DNA of 64,000 bases from Dyadobacter sp. 50-39 (GTDB taxonomy: Bacteria; Bacteroidota; Bacteroidia; Cytophagales; Spirosomataceae), in assembly GCA_001898145.1 (NCBI GenBank), contig MKSR01000036.1, positions 62,001 to 126,000 of the forward strand. Direction: 5' to 3'. Each line of letters opens with the position of its first letter. The stretch's first letter is position 1. Of the stretch, positions 8,857 to 17,170 are shown one piece after another. The translations under genes and the position numbers were made by a program. The notes below the pieces were generated by a model. That model did no database searches and was not told where the DNA came from. It saw only the letters and a program-made list of their open reading frames with translations.

Positions 8857-9846
8857 TTAAGATGGCTGATTCTTCTTTTCGGCCAGCCGCTGCTTCACAA
8901 TGTCTCCCGGATATTTCAAAGCCAACTCGCGGATGTCGTAGGTGAACTCTTTGAAAGTTTCTTCCCAAACCTCGGCTTCGCCCGGCTCATACGCGTAGAA
9001 GCCATGTGAATTAAGTACCCCTTTACCGCCTTCCCGCACCACCTTGTCGATCAGTTCCGGTACTTCGGTGCTATTGTTGAGGGTAGGGAGCAGGTTTTTC
9101 ATAACGGTATGGTACGCCGGAACGCCCGTCAGGTCCATCCAGCGGAATACGCCCACCAGTGTCATGAAATACCCCGCATTGTTGCGGCAGGAGCGATCGA
9201 CGTCCTCGATGGTAGCATAACCATTTTCGACGAGGCTGATGGCCTCGCGGTACATGGCGTACATGAGGCGGTTAGTAATAAATCCGGCAATGTCCTTTCG
9301 CACCAGGATGGGCTCTTTGCCCCACAAATGGGAGAGTTCGTACAGGTATTCGCCATTTTGAATGTCCGTTTCGTCCCCGCAGATAATTTCCAGGAAGCGG
9401 GTCGTGTGTGCGGGTTCGGTCCAATGCAGGCCCAGGAAACGCGACGGGTGCTGCGTCAGTTTTTGCAGCTGGCTAATGGGAATAGCAGAAGTATTGCTGG
9501 TCAGCAACGCGTCCGGCGCAATCTCTTTTTCGATCTTTTTATATACCGCCTGCTTGATGTCGATGTTCTCGATTGTGCATTCATTGACGAGTTTGCAGGG
9601 GTGAAGCACGGAGTAGTCTTCGCTGATGATCAGTTTCCGCAGGAAGAATTCCGGCTCGTTATCGATGATCCCGTTTTGCCAGGCATTTTGCAGGTGTTCG
9701 CGAATGCGTCGTTCGGCATGGTCGAGGTCGGCGGGGATAGGAGCAATGGCTGCTACCGGGTGACCGGCTATAAGCAGGCAGGTCACAATGCTGCAACCCA
9801 TTAAACCAAGGCCGACAATGCCTACGGGGATTTCATTTGGATTCAT
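8857..9846 (-). CDS. 3-hydroxyacyl-CoA dehydrogenase family protein
   Basis: A 329-residue protein with an N-terminal NAD-binding fold (GLGLMG, about 12-17) and a C-terminal 3HCDH helical domain (about 185-300). ALLTSNTSAIPISQL and FLGLHWTEPAH correspond to the active-site strand and catalytic His region of 3-hydroxybutyryl-CoA dehydrogenases. FITNRL begins the dimerising domain. The enzyme oxidises or forms 3-hydroxyacyl-CoA. Some members act on other hydroxy acids (for example L-gulonate or carnitine). No other beta-oxidation gene is adjacent except the acyl-CoA dehydrogenase at the far right of the window, so the precise substrate is open. Confidence 0.83.
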   Translation of the reverse strand: MNPNEIPVGIVGLGLMGCSIVTCLLIAGHPVAAIAPIPADLDHAERRIREHLQNAWQNGIIDNEPEFFLRKLIISEDYSVLHPCKLVNECTIENIDIKQAVYKKIEKEIAPDALLTSNTSAIPISQLQKLTQHPSRFLGLHWTEPAHTTRFLEIICGDETDIQNGEYLYELSHLWGKEPILVRKDIAGFITNRLMYAMYREAISLVENGYATIEDVDRSCRNNAGYFMTLVGVFRWMDLTGVPAYHTVMKNLLPTLNNSTEVPELIDKVVREGGKGVLNSHGFYAYEPGEAEVWEETFKEFTYDIRELALKYPGDIVKQRLAEKKNQPS

Positions 9847-9916
9847 TTCAGAATGCGGATTTAGGATTTGCTGCGGGAAATATAGGTTAAAAGCGCATCC
9901 CCGCGATTGGTTACTA

Positions 9917-9952
9917 CAAAAAAAGCCCCGAAACCATCGGTTCCGGGGCTTA
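9917..9952 (-). terminator. Rho-independent terminator after csbD-like gene
   Basis: AGCCCCGAAACC (9924-9935) pairs with GGTTCCGGGGCT (9939-9950) with one mismatch. On the minus strand the hairpin is followed by a run of T (A-run 9917-9924 on the + strand). It lies 20 bp past the stop of the csbD-like gene. Confidence 0.85.
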
Positions 9953-9971
9953 TATCGACCTGTTGTAAGAT

Positions 9972-10169
9972 CTAGCGTGACCAGCTTGCTACTTCACTTT
10001 CCACCTCTTCTCTGGTTTTGCCGATCTTCTTCTGAATCTTTCCAAGAAGTTCATCTTCTTTTCCTTCTTCATAAAGCAGGTCGTCATCGGTCAAGTCAGC
10101 ATATTGTTGCTTGAACTTTCCTTTGAGTTCGTTCCAGTTACCTTTTACTTGTTGTGTGAATGAGCTCAT
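9972..10169 (-). CDS. CsbD family stress-response protein
   Basis: A small hydrophilic protein of 65 residues. The start at ATG 10167-10169 ([17 protein letters not shown]) removes an implausible 13-residue extension. [24 protein letters not shown] and the following [21 protein letters not shown] are the CsbD fold signature. This is a two-helix-rich family induced by general stress in many bacteria, with unknown biochemical role. It is a single-gene unit with its own terminator downstream. Confidence 0.9.
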   Translation of the reverse strand: MSSFTQQVKGNWNELKGKFKQQYADLTDDDLLYEEGKEDELLGKIQKKIGKTREEVESEVASWSR

Positions 10170-10267
10170 GATTGTGTGGTTTTTAGTTTGGTAATGGCGC
10201 CTTTTCAAGCGCTTTCTACCAAACTATGTTCAAGAACCATTCCAATGCTGAAAACGCCCATTCCACG

Positions 10268-10317
10268 GTTTTTGGACGATTTCTATGAGCAAAAAAATAC
10301 ACGAAACGTCCAAAAAC
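10268..10317. repeat. 11-bp inverted repeat downstream of the epimerase gene
   Basis: GTTTTTGGACG (10268-10278) and CGTCCAAAAAC (10307-10317) are perfect reverse complements. The pairing extends by TTTC/GAAA beyond a one-base bulge. The hairpin sits between the stop of the epimerase gene (10336, minus strand) and the csbD-like start. It has no T-run after it, so it could be an mRNA 3'-end stabiliser, a weak terminator or a protein-binding site. Confidence 0.6.
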
Positions 10318-10335
10318 TTCCGACGATCGATGCTG

Positions 10336-11601
10336 TCAGCCGATCAGTTTGTTCAGCCGGACGATACCCTGCACCATGGAGCGTACCGAATGGTAGTTTA
10401 CTTTCCATGAATGGCTCATGTGCTTCCAGATCGGCTCTCCCTGGCGTGTCAGGAGCGGTAACCATTCGCCTACCGAATGGTGGATCATTTTGTCAAAAAC
10501 AAAACGGTGCGTGGCATCATAGGCTTTCAGGTATTTTTCATCACCATACACCCGGTAGGCATCGAGCATCCCGATGATCACCTCGGCCTGCTGCCAGAAT
10601 TCCTTCTCGCGGTCGTACACCTCGCCCGCATGCGAGCCTTCCACGTACACGCCCCCAAACTCCCAGTCGATCCCGTGCTCGACCGCGTGGTCATAGGAAG
10701 CTTTCAGTTGGTCATGATATGCATCGTAAGGAATGCCGGCGATGTCGAGCGCGTGCATGAGCAGCCAGGCGAACTCCACATTATGGCCATAGCTGGTGTT
10801 GTCCTCGGCAGCGCTTTTCAGGCCATCTTCGGTAAAGCGGTCCCAGCCCCAGATAATGTCGAACTTGATCTGCGGGGCCACCGTCCAGTCTTCCCAGAAC
10901 TGCGGAATGCCCGTTCTATATTGCGGGTGCATGATCTTATTGATCAGCAAATTGATGATTTCGACCAGTTTCCGGCGATGAACCTGCTTGCCGGACGCTT
11001 CATACAGGGTGGTGAATGCTTCCATGAGGTGCATATGTGCGTCTAGCGTCTTGCGGTCGCCGCCTGCGGAGCCCGGGCCTTTGAGGTCCCAGTTACGATG
11101 GAACATCTCGAAATAACCGCCATAATAGGTGTCCGCACCGTGTTTTTGTAAAAGATCAAAAACCTTTTCGGCATATTCCAGCCCCCGGGGATCGCCGGTG
11201 GCCAGGGTATATTCTGCCAAACTGTAAATTGCAAAGCTGTGGCCGTAGACTATTTTTTCGTCGATCTTGACATTGCCCTTGCGGTCCATGAGCCAGTAAA
11301 ATCCGCCATACTCATTGTCCCACATTTTGCTGATCAGAAAATCCACCCCGTGGCGGGCGATTTCGGCGTAGCGGCCCTCGCCATAACCTGCGCGGTGCGC
11401 CGATGAAAAGGTGTAAACCGTACGTGTCTGGGCAATCAGCGACTTTTCGTCTTCACCAGAATCATTGCCAGCATTGTCGAAATGGGTAATAAAGCCGCCG
11501 TTTTCTTTGTCCACAGCACGGTTTTCCCAGAAAGGCAGCAATTCGGTGGTCAGGTGCTGGCGGATCTCGTCGCGGTAGCTTTTCAATTGATCTACATTCA
11601 T
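10336..11601 (-). CDS. AGE family epimerase, cellobiose 2-epimerase-like
   Basis: A 421-residue (alpha/alpha)6-barrel protein of the N-acylglucosamine 2-epimerase superfamily. ENGGFITHFDNAG near the N-terminus, the TLDAHMHLMEAFT helix and the C-terminal EFWQQAEVIIG and PIWKHMSHSWKVNYHSVR segments match cellobiose 2-epimerases. These contain the His residues used for proton abstraction at C2 (H in DAHMH, H in SYGHNVEF and the C-terminal HxxxxxxYH). The enzyme would epimerise the reducing-end glucose of beta-1,4-disaccharides to mannose. No signal peptide, so cytoplasmic. It stands alone on the minus strand, divergent from the PolX gene. Confidence 0.87.
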   Translation of the reverse strand: MNVDQLKSYRDEIRQHLTTELLPFWENRAVDKENGGFITHFDNAGNDSGEDEKSLIAQTRTVYTFSSAHRAGYGEGRYAEIARHGVDFLISKMWDNEYGGFYWLMDRKGNVKIDEKIVYGHSFAIYSLAEYTLATGDPRGLEYAEKVFDLLQKHGADTYYGGYFEMFHRNWDLKGPGSAGGDRKTLDAHMHLMEAFTTLYEASGKQVHRRKLVEIINLLINKIMHPQYRTGIPQFWEDWTVAPQIKFDIIWGWDRFTEDGLKSAAEDNTSYGHNVEFAWLLMHALDIAGIPYDAYHDQLKASYDHAVEHGIDWEFGGVYVEGSHAGEVYDREKEFWQQAEVIIGMLDAYRVYGDEKYLKAYDATHRFVFDKMIHHSVGEWLPLLTRQGEPIWKHMSHSWKVNYHSVRSMVQGIVRLNKLIG

Positions 11602-11806
11602 TGTATTAAAATATGGTCAGAGTTTTTGAAATGGTTGCTGGATATACTTGGATGCGGCCGGCATCGGCTATTGGCACGGGTCGAATATCACTATAAATAT
11701 TTTTTTTCGGATTATTTACTCTACGAGGGCAACCGCGGCAGGCGGCACGCTTGCAAATGCTGATCCATACTTCGTAATTCGCAATGAATTCATCAATCCC
11801 GATCCC

Positions 11807-13525
11807 ATGAGTAATTCTGAAATCGTAGAAGTCCTTGAACTAACTGCCAAGCTGCTGGAACTCCATAATGCCGATCCTTTCAAGATCAAAGGTTATTCGG
11901 TTGCGGCTTTTTACCTGGACAAATACAAGGAAAGCGAACTGCAGTTCATGACCGAGCAGGAGCTCACCAAATTGCAGGGGGTCGGGAAAAGTACGGCCAC
12001 CAAAATTGCGCAGATCGCGAAAACCGGCACATTTCCGGAACTGGAAGAGCTGATCGCCAATACGCCGCTGGGCGTGATGGAAATGTTCAATATTAAAGGT
12101 ATAGGGCCCAAAAAGATTGCCGTTCTGTGGCAGGAACTGGGCATCGACAACCTGCACGAACTGGAACTCGCCTGCTTGAACGGCACTGTTGCCAAAGTCA
12201 AAGGTTTTGGCGCCAATACCCAGCAGAAAATCCTTGACTCGCTGGCATTTCTGAAAGACCAGGCCGGGAAGCTCAGGATGGATAAGGCCGAGTCGGTTGC
12301 CCGGTTAATCATGGATGAATTGAAAAAGACATTCGATCAGGTGGAAGCGGCCGGCGAGATAAGAAGGAAATCGGAAGTGGTGGAATCGATCCGGATTCTC
12401 GTGGGGACAGATTCCCCGGCGCTTTTGCAGGCTACGATCGGTGCGATAGAAGTGCTGGTGCAGGATGAGAAAAGATCTTCGCCGTTTGTGTGGCGAGGTA
12501 ATGTCCAGGATGTGGCGGTTGCGATCGAGATCGTGGCGGTAAAGCCCGAACGGTTGGTGAATGAGCTCTTTCTGGAAACGGCCGGCGCCGACCACCTGGG
12601 CATGGCAGGAACGTCGGGAAACACAATCTGGCGCCATGCCTATTACGAAACTGCTGATACAGAGCAGGACATTTATGAAAAAGCCGGCTTGCCCTACATC
12701 GTACCGGAAATGCGCGAGGGGGCTGGGGAGTTCGCCTGGGCCGAGACTCGCACACCCGACCAGCTTGTTACCTGGGATGACCTCAAAGGTATTTTGCACA
12801 ACCACAGTACCTACTCCGACGGCCAGCATACGCTCGAACAAATGGCCCTGTATTGCAGGGAGCTTGGTTTCGAATACCTCGGTATCGCCGACCATTCGCA
12901 AACCGCTACTTATGCGCAGGGGTTGAAAGTGGAAGAGGTGATCCGTCAGCACGAAGAAATCGCCAGGCTGAATGCCCGGTTCGCTTCGGAAAACCCCGAT
13001 AAGCCATTCAAAATTCTCAAAGGGATCGAATCCGATATCCTCGGCGACGGTTCGCTCGACTACCCGGCGGATGTACTTGCGTCATTCGACTACATTGTGG
13101 CCTCCGTACACAGCAATCTCACGATGACGCTCGAAAAGGCCACTGCACGCCTCCTCAAAGCCATTGAAAATCCGTATACCACCATTTTGGGCCACCCGAC
13201 CGGTCGCTTGCTGCTATCCCGCGAGGGCTACCCGATCGACCACCAGGTAATTATTGACGCCTGCGCCGCCAACGGCGTGGTGATTGAGATCAATGCTTCC
13301 CCCTGGCGCCTCGACCTCGACTGGCGCTGGATTTCCTACTGCATGGAGAAGGGCGTCATGCTCAGCATCAACCCCGACGCCCACGCCATGGAAGGCTACC
13401 TGGACATGCATTACGGCGTAGCCAATGCAAGAAAGGGCGGTCTTACAAAAGATATGACCTTCAACGCATTGAGTCTGGCGCAGATAGAGGAGTATCTGAG
13501 AGGACGGGCTGCGAGAATAAGTTAA
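11807..13525 (+). CDS. PolX-like protein: degenerate DNA polymerase beta domain plus PHP domain
   Basis: A 572-residue protein. The start is ATG 11807 (MSNSEIVEVLE). Upstream in-frame sequence is discarded because its residues do not fit the family. Residues 1-80 form the 8-kDa HhH domain (LQGVGKSTATKIAQI), followed by a second HhH (IKGIGPKKIAVLW). The palm motif, normally GSxRRxxExxxDxD, reads GEIRRKSEVVESIRILV: both catalytic Asp positions are Ser and Arg. The later palm Asp appears as Glu in VAIEIVAV. The PHP domain (about 325-572) is intact: LHNHSTYSDG, IADHSQ, GIESDIL, SVHS, GHPTGR, NPDAH. Predicted role: metal-dependent 3'-5' exonuclease or phosphoesterase in DNA repair, probably without polymerase activity. 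Confidence 0.88.
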   Translation: MSNSEIVEVLELTAKLLELHNADPFKIKGYSVAAFYLDKYKESELQFMTEQELTKLQGVGKSTATKIAQIAKTGTFPELEELIANTPLGVMEMFNIKGIGPKKIAVLWQELGIDNLHELELACLNGTVAKVKGFGANTQQKILDSLAFLKDQAGKLRMDKAESVARLIMDELKKTFDQVEAAGEIRRKSEVVESIRILVGTDSPALLQATIGAIEVLVQDEKRSSPFVWRGNVQDVAVAIEIVAVKPERLVNELFLETAGADHLGMAGTSGNTIWRHAYYETADTEQDIYEKAGLPYIVPEMREGAGEFAWAETRTPDQLVTWDDLKGILHNHSTYSDGQHTLEQMALYCRELGFEYLGIADHSQTATYAQGLKVEEVIRQHEEIARLNARFASENPDKPFKILKGIESDILGDGSLDYPADVLASFDYIVASVHSNLTMTLEKATARLLKAIENPYTTILGHPTGRLLLSREGYPIDHQVIIDACAANGVVIEINASPWRLDLDWRWISYCMEKGVMLSINPDAHAMEGYLDMHYGVANARKGGLTKDMTFNALSLAQIEEYLRGRAARIS

Positions 13526-13546
13526 CTATTCTTAAAGTATAATTAT

Positions 13547-13598
13547 AATATAGTTATACTATTTTAAGAGTGTACTTGTAAAATAGTATAACTATATT
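13547..13598. promoter_or_regulatory. 20-bp palindrome overlapping a -7 box upstream of the DUF4143 ATPase
   Basis: AATATAGTTATACTATTTTA (13547-13566) is repeated perfectly in inverse at 13579-13598, with a 12-bp spacer. The right arm runs into TATATTTG (13593-13600), which matches the Bacteroidota -7 consensus TAnnTTTG. Transcription would then start about 20 bp before ATG 13627. The arms contain almost no G or C, so a terminator for the upstream gene is unlikely. An operator is more likely. Confidence 0.6.
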
Positions 13599-13626
13599 TG
13601 CGGTGCACTTTGAAAATAGTAAAGTC

Positions 13627-14808
13627 ATGTTCGTTGCACGCAACATTTACCCCAAGCTTTTAGCACATTCTACCAAAAAGCAGATCACCGTGCTTACCGG
13701 TATGAGGCGGACAGGGAAAACCACCCTTCTGAAACAGTTGATGGCGCAGTGCGACATCCCGCAGAAGCATTACTTCGATCTGGAAAGGATAGATGTACGC
13801 GCTCTGTTCTCCGAACCGAATTATGAACTCATCGTACAGGCGCTGAGCCAGCAAGGGACTGATTTTTCGAGGAGAGTATTGATCTGCATCGATGAAATCC
13901 AGCTGGTTCCGAATTTGCCAAGCGTGTTGAAATACCTGTACGATAGCTATGATATCAAGTTTATCGTCACCGGGTCGAGTGCATACTATATGAAGAACCA
14001 ATTTTCTGAATCCCTGGCGGGAAGAAAGAAAATCTTTGAAATTTACCCGCTAACCTTCGGGGAGCTGCTTGCATTCAAAGGGCTCCCGGGCGGAAAGCCG
14101 GAAATTCAGAAGGCCGCGAAATTCATTACTTCCGAGTATCAGCGGTTAAAGGGATATTATGACGAATACATTGATTTCGGGGGATTTCCCGAGGTGGTTT
14201 TGGCAGAGTCGGCAGAAGATAAGCGTGACTTGGTTAGCGACATTCTGAGTTCATATATCAATTTCGACCTCACGCTCCTTTCCGACATTCGCAATCCTAC
14301 GAACCTGTACAAACTGATCAAACTGCTCTCGGTCCGCATTGGCACCAAACTGGATATTTCGAAGCTCACCAGTTTGACTGGGATGGCGAGGCAAACCGTC
14401 GAAAACTATCTGGATTTGCTGGAAAAGAGCTATTTGATCAGAACGATACCGGTCCTTTCGAACAGTCCGGACCGGGAAATAGTCAAAGCAAAGAAGATTT
14501 ATTTCCTGGACAATGGCATTGCATCGATGGCCGGAGAACTGGGCAGCGGTTCGAAATTTGAAAACGCAGTGTTCAACCAACTGATGCACCGGGGAGAGGT
14601 GGCTTATTACCAGCTTAAAACCGGCCGCGAAATCGATTTTATCCTTGATCAGAAACAATGCTTTGAGGTGAAGGAAACCGCTACCGAGGCTGACCTGAAA
14701 AATACTGCTTCGCTCGCGAAGAACCTTGCGATCGGCGAGTCGTACGTGATAGGCAGAAACCCCGTCAGGGTCTTCGACGGCTACATCTGGGGAGGTTTCC
14801 TTCAATAG
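13627..14808 (+). CDS. AAA+ ATPase with DUF4143 (PD-(D/E)XK-like) domain
   Basis: A 393-residue protein. ATG 13627 is preferred over the GTG at 13603 because the latter begins 3 bp after the putative -7 box. Walker A is GMRRTGKT (25-32), Walker B VLICIDE (84-90), and IVTGSSA is the sensor strand. A winged-helix segment follows (LDISKLTSLTGMARQTVENY). The C-terminal DUF4143 part shows a nuclease-like pattern: Glu in FENAVF, Asp in GREIDFIL and E-x-K in CFEVKET. This family is widespread and patchily distributed in bacteria and archaea, and its function is not settled. It lies close to a strong AT-rich palindrome and may be autoregulated or horizontally acquired. Confidence 0.88.
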   Translation: MFVARNIYPKLLAHSTKKQITVLTGMRRTGKTTLLKQLMAQCDIPQKHYFDLERIDVRALFSEPNYELIVQALSQQGTDFSRRVLICIDEIQLVPNLPSVLKYLYDSYDIKFIVTGSSAYYMKNQFSESLAGRKKIFEIYPLTFGELLAFKGLPGGKPEIQKAAKFITSEYQRLKGYYDEYIDFGGFPEVVLAESAEDKRDLVSDILSSYINFDLTLLSDIRNPTNLYKLIKLLSVRIGTKLDISKLTSLTGMARQTVENYLDLLEKSYLIRTIPVLSNSPDREIVKAKKIYFLDNGIASMAGELGSGSKFENAVFNQLMHRGEVAYYQLKTGREIDFILDQKQCFEVKETATEADLKNTASLAKNLAIGESYVIGRNPVRVFDGYIWGGFLQ

Positions 14809-14817
14809 CACCTGCCG

Positions 14818-15750
14818 TTACAGTACGCGAACTTCCAACTCCTTTTCCGGTATTCCTTCCGGCAAATGCGCCATGATGCCTTCCCGCAATGCGTCGATCA
14901 GGCGCGCTTTCATTTGTTCGCGGTTCACGACCAGGCATACCTCTCGCGCGGGCTCGGGAAAGCGGAAGTGGCGGATGTGTTTCTGGCGTTCCTCCGAAAG
15001 CTCCATCACCGCCATTTCGGGCAGGATGGTAATGCCGCCATTGCGTTCGACCATGCGGATGAGCGTCTCTATACTACCTGAGCGGTAGCTGAAGCTGTTC
15101 CCGAACTGGCTGCTGCGGCTCAGCTCGCACAGGCGCTGTATCTGCGTGCGAAAGCAATGGCCTTCTTCGAGCAGCCACAGTTCGTTGGGCTCGATGTCGG
15201 TAGGCAGGATATATTGCTTGGAATACAAATCGGTTTTTTCGGAGACATAGGCGTAAAAGCGCTCCTTGTAGAGCGGGATTTCCTGCAAACTGTTTTCTTC
15301 CGAAACGGACGCGATAATGCCGACGTCGAGATTCCCCATTTTAAGCGCTGTAATGATGCGGTCGGTGATCATTTCCGAAACATGCAGTTTGATATCCGGA
15401 AAATTGGAAATGAAAGGGTTGACAAAATGCGGGAGCAGGTAGGGAGCGATGGTCGGAATGACGCCTACGTGCAGCTCGCCGGATAGATCTCCATTAAAAT
15501 GCTTGGCGATTTCGTTGATGCGCGAAGTTTCGCGGAGGATCACCCTGGCTTGGTCTATAATTTCGCGTCCCACACTGGTCGGTACAATAGGCTGCTTTGT
15601 GCGATCGAAAATTTTCACCGATAGCTCTTCTTCCAGTTTGCGGATCATCATTGAAAGCGTCGGCTGCGTTACATTGCAATGCTCCGCAGCTTGGATAAAG
15701 TGCCGGTGGTTGTCGACAGCGACGATGTATTCCAATTGCTGAATATTCAT
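14818..15750 (-). CDS. oxyR: OxyR-type LysR family regulator
   Basis: A 310-residue LysR regulator: an N-terminal winged helix-turn-helix (about 1-60, NVTQPTLSMMIRKLEEEL) and a type 2 periplasmic-binding-like effector domain (about 90-300). The sequence EEGHCFRTQIQRLCEL places cysteines at 199 and 208, the same positions as the peroxide-sensing disulfide pair of E. coli OxyR, and GHC matches its active-site context. It should therefore activate peroxide-defence genes when oxidised. No catalase or alkyl hydroperoxide reductase gene is adjacent. It is convergent with the ATPase gene and 49 bp downstream of the KilA-N gene on the same strand. Confidence 0.92.
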   Translation of the reverse strand: MNIQQLEYIVAVDNHRHFIQAAEHCNVTQPTLSMMIRKLEEELSVKIFDRTKQPIVPTSVGREIIDQARVILRETSRINEIAKHFNGDLSGELHVGVIPTIAPYLLPHFVNPFISNFPDIKLHVSEMITDRIITALKMGNLDVGIIASVSEENSLQEIPLYKERFYAYVSEKTDLYSKQYILPTDIEPNELWLLEEGHCFRTQIQRLCELSRSSQFGNSFSYRSGSIETLIRMVERNGGITILPEMAVMELSEERQKHIRHFRFPEPAREVCLVVNREQMKARLIDALREGIMAHLPEGIPEKELEVRVL

Positions 15751-15799
15751 TGATTGGGAATGGTAATTATAAATTTCATTTATACAAAGGTAATAGTTA

Positions 15800-16639
15800 T
15801 CACTTTGATTGATCTAATGAAAGACGAGCTTTTTGCAGTGATTGGTTAATAACTAATGATTTCATCTGAATAATCGCAATTCTGTTCAGTTCAATAACTC
15901 TGTCCGCCGCCGGCCGTCCCTGACCGATCAGCATGGCATTGATGCTTTCGAGATTTGAGAGAACGACCAGCTGTTCCAGTGTTGCGGTATCGCGGAGGTT
16001 TCCACCGCCGGGATTGGCATTACTCCACTCGCGCGCTGTCATACCGAATAATGCGAGATTCAGAATGTCGGCTTCCTCGGCGTAGATCTTACTGATGGTG
16101 ATGGGATCGAGCTCTTTGGGTATCAGATTTTCCTTTACCGCGTCGGTATGAATGCTGTAATTGATCTTCGCCAGGCTGCGCCGCAAATCCCATTCGAGGC
16201 CCGCCTGTTTGTTTTCTTCCTCTTTTAACCGCTGAAATTCTTTGATGAGATACAGCTTGAAGGAAGCGGAGATCCAGGATGCGAACTCGAATGCGATGTC
16301 TTTATGGGCAAATGTCCCTCCGTGATGCCGCCCCGATTTCGATATAATACCGATTGCGTTAGTCTTTTCGATCCAATGTTTTGGGGTTAACACATAGCTG
16401 TTGCTCCCTGCTTCATTTTTAACATACTCGAATTCGAGTATGTTAAAATTTGGATTGTGTAACTGCTCCCAAAGCCCGTTGAATTCAATGGTGAACCTGT
16501 TACGCATCCAGTTTGAAATCACCAGGCCGGGAGCTCTGTCCTTTTGTCGCGCGATGTCAGTTAGCGAGATAAATTCACCCTGTTCCTGTTTCAGTACGCT
16601 AATCTCCTGATCGTTAACAATCAACCTTTGACTTTTCAT
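15800..16639 (-). CDS. KilA-N domain protein
   Basis: A 279-residue protein. Residues about 10-125 form a KilA-N domain (FISLTDIARQ, LVISNWMRNRFTIEF, SGRHHGGTFAHKDIAFEFASWIS), a DNA-binding fold first seen in phages and common in Bacteroidota chromosomes. The C-terminal half is helical and ends with NRIAIIQMKSLV, reminiscent of the Rha/ANT-type tails of these proteins. No phage structural genes are nearby, so this is either a domesticated phage regulator or a defence-related gene. A 9-bp inverted repeat sits 4 bp upstream of the start codon. Confidence 0.85.
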   Translation of the reverse strand: MKSQRLIVNDQEISVLKQEQGEFISLTDIARQKDRAPGLVISNWMRNRFTIEFNGLWEQLHNPNFNILEFEYVKNEAGSNSYVLTPKHWIEKTNAIGIISKSGRHHGGTFAHKDIAFEFASWISASFKLYLIKEFQRLKEEENKQAGLEWDLRRSLAKINYSIHTDAVKENLIPKELDPITISKIYAEEADILNLALFGMTAREWSNANPGGGNLRDTATLEQLVVLSNLESINAMLIGQGRPAADRVIELNRIAIIQMKSLVINQSLQKARLSLDQSK

Positions 16640-16642
16640 TTC

Positions 16643-16670
16643 GAAGAATGTTATAGTTCATACATTCTTC
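16643..16670. promoter_or_regulatory. Candidate operator upstream of the KilA-N gene
   Basis: GAAGAATGT (16643-16651) and ACATTCTTC (16662-16670) are perfect inverted repeats spaced by 10 bp, immediately before the KilA-N start codon (16639, minus strand). Position and symmetry fit a binding site for a dimeric repressor, possibly the KilA-N protein itself. Confidence 0.5.
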
Positions 16671-16823
16671 TTTTACGACAGGTCACGAAAAAGGTAACCG
16701 CTTGTAGTAGCATTAAATCCTCATTAAACTTCCCTTTTTCAAGACTGCCCCCGCTTGCATTTCCCTGGGGAATTGTAACTTAGCCCCACTTTAAACCAAT
16801 GCTTACATAAATAACTGTCAACT

Positions 16824-17048
16824 ATGAAAAACCTGAAAGCATGGATGTTGCTGGCCCTGATGGCGGTGGCGACGCCGATTTTTGCGCAGACTACGGCAGA
16901 AAAACAGAAGACGGAAGCGAAGTTGAAAAAGGACGGCACGCCGGACAAACGTTACAAGGAAAACAAACACCTCAAGAAGGATGGTGCGCCCGACAAGCGT
17001 TATAAAACCAACAAGGCCGATACCACCAAGGCAGCAAAAAAGAAGTAA
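16824..17048 (+). CDS. small secreted basic repeat protein
   Basis: A 74-residue protein with a clear signal peptide (MKNLKAWMLLALMAVATPIFAQ). The mature part is Lys-rich and contains two tandem copies of about 16 residues, each built around LKKDGxPDKRYKxNK (about 36-51 and 52-67). It then ends in TKAAKKK. Similar small LKKDGTPDKR proteins are seen in Bacteroidota genomes, without known function. A strong terminator follows at 17095. The high charge suggests binding to anionic surface polymer or nucleic acid, but that is conjecture. Confidence 0.8.
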   Translation: MKNLKAWMLLALMAVATPIFAQTTAEKQKTEAKLKKDGTPDKRYKENKHLKKDGAPDKRYKTNKADTTKAAKKK

Positions 17049-17094
17049 TCAGTTGAAAACATAAGCCCGGATATTTTTCGGGGAAATTTAGGGT

Positions 17095-17150
17095 AAGCGC
17101 CCGACCGGTTGTCAATAGATCGTACAACCCGAGTCGGGCGCTTATTTTTT
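17095..17150 (+). terminator. Rho-independent terminator
   Basis: AAGCGCCCGAC (17095-17105) pairs perfectly with GTCGGGCGCTT (17133-17143). A second inner stem GGTTGT/ACAACC (17107-17112/17124-17129) continues the hairpin, and a run of T follows at 17145-17150. It ends the small repeat-protein transcript and isolates the sigma factor gene downstream. Confidence 0.9.
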
Positions 17151-17170
17151 TACATAAACCAGTCGGTGCA

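Noticed and set aside
9924-9950. Possible small RNA gene at the GC-rich hairpin
   Set aside because: Position after the csbD-like stop and the T-run make a plain terminator the simpler reading.
11648-11806. 53-residue N-terminal extension of the PolX-like protein
   Set aside because: The extension has no similarity to PolX and overlaps the promoter side of the divergent epimerase gene; the family start fits ATG 11807.
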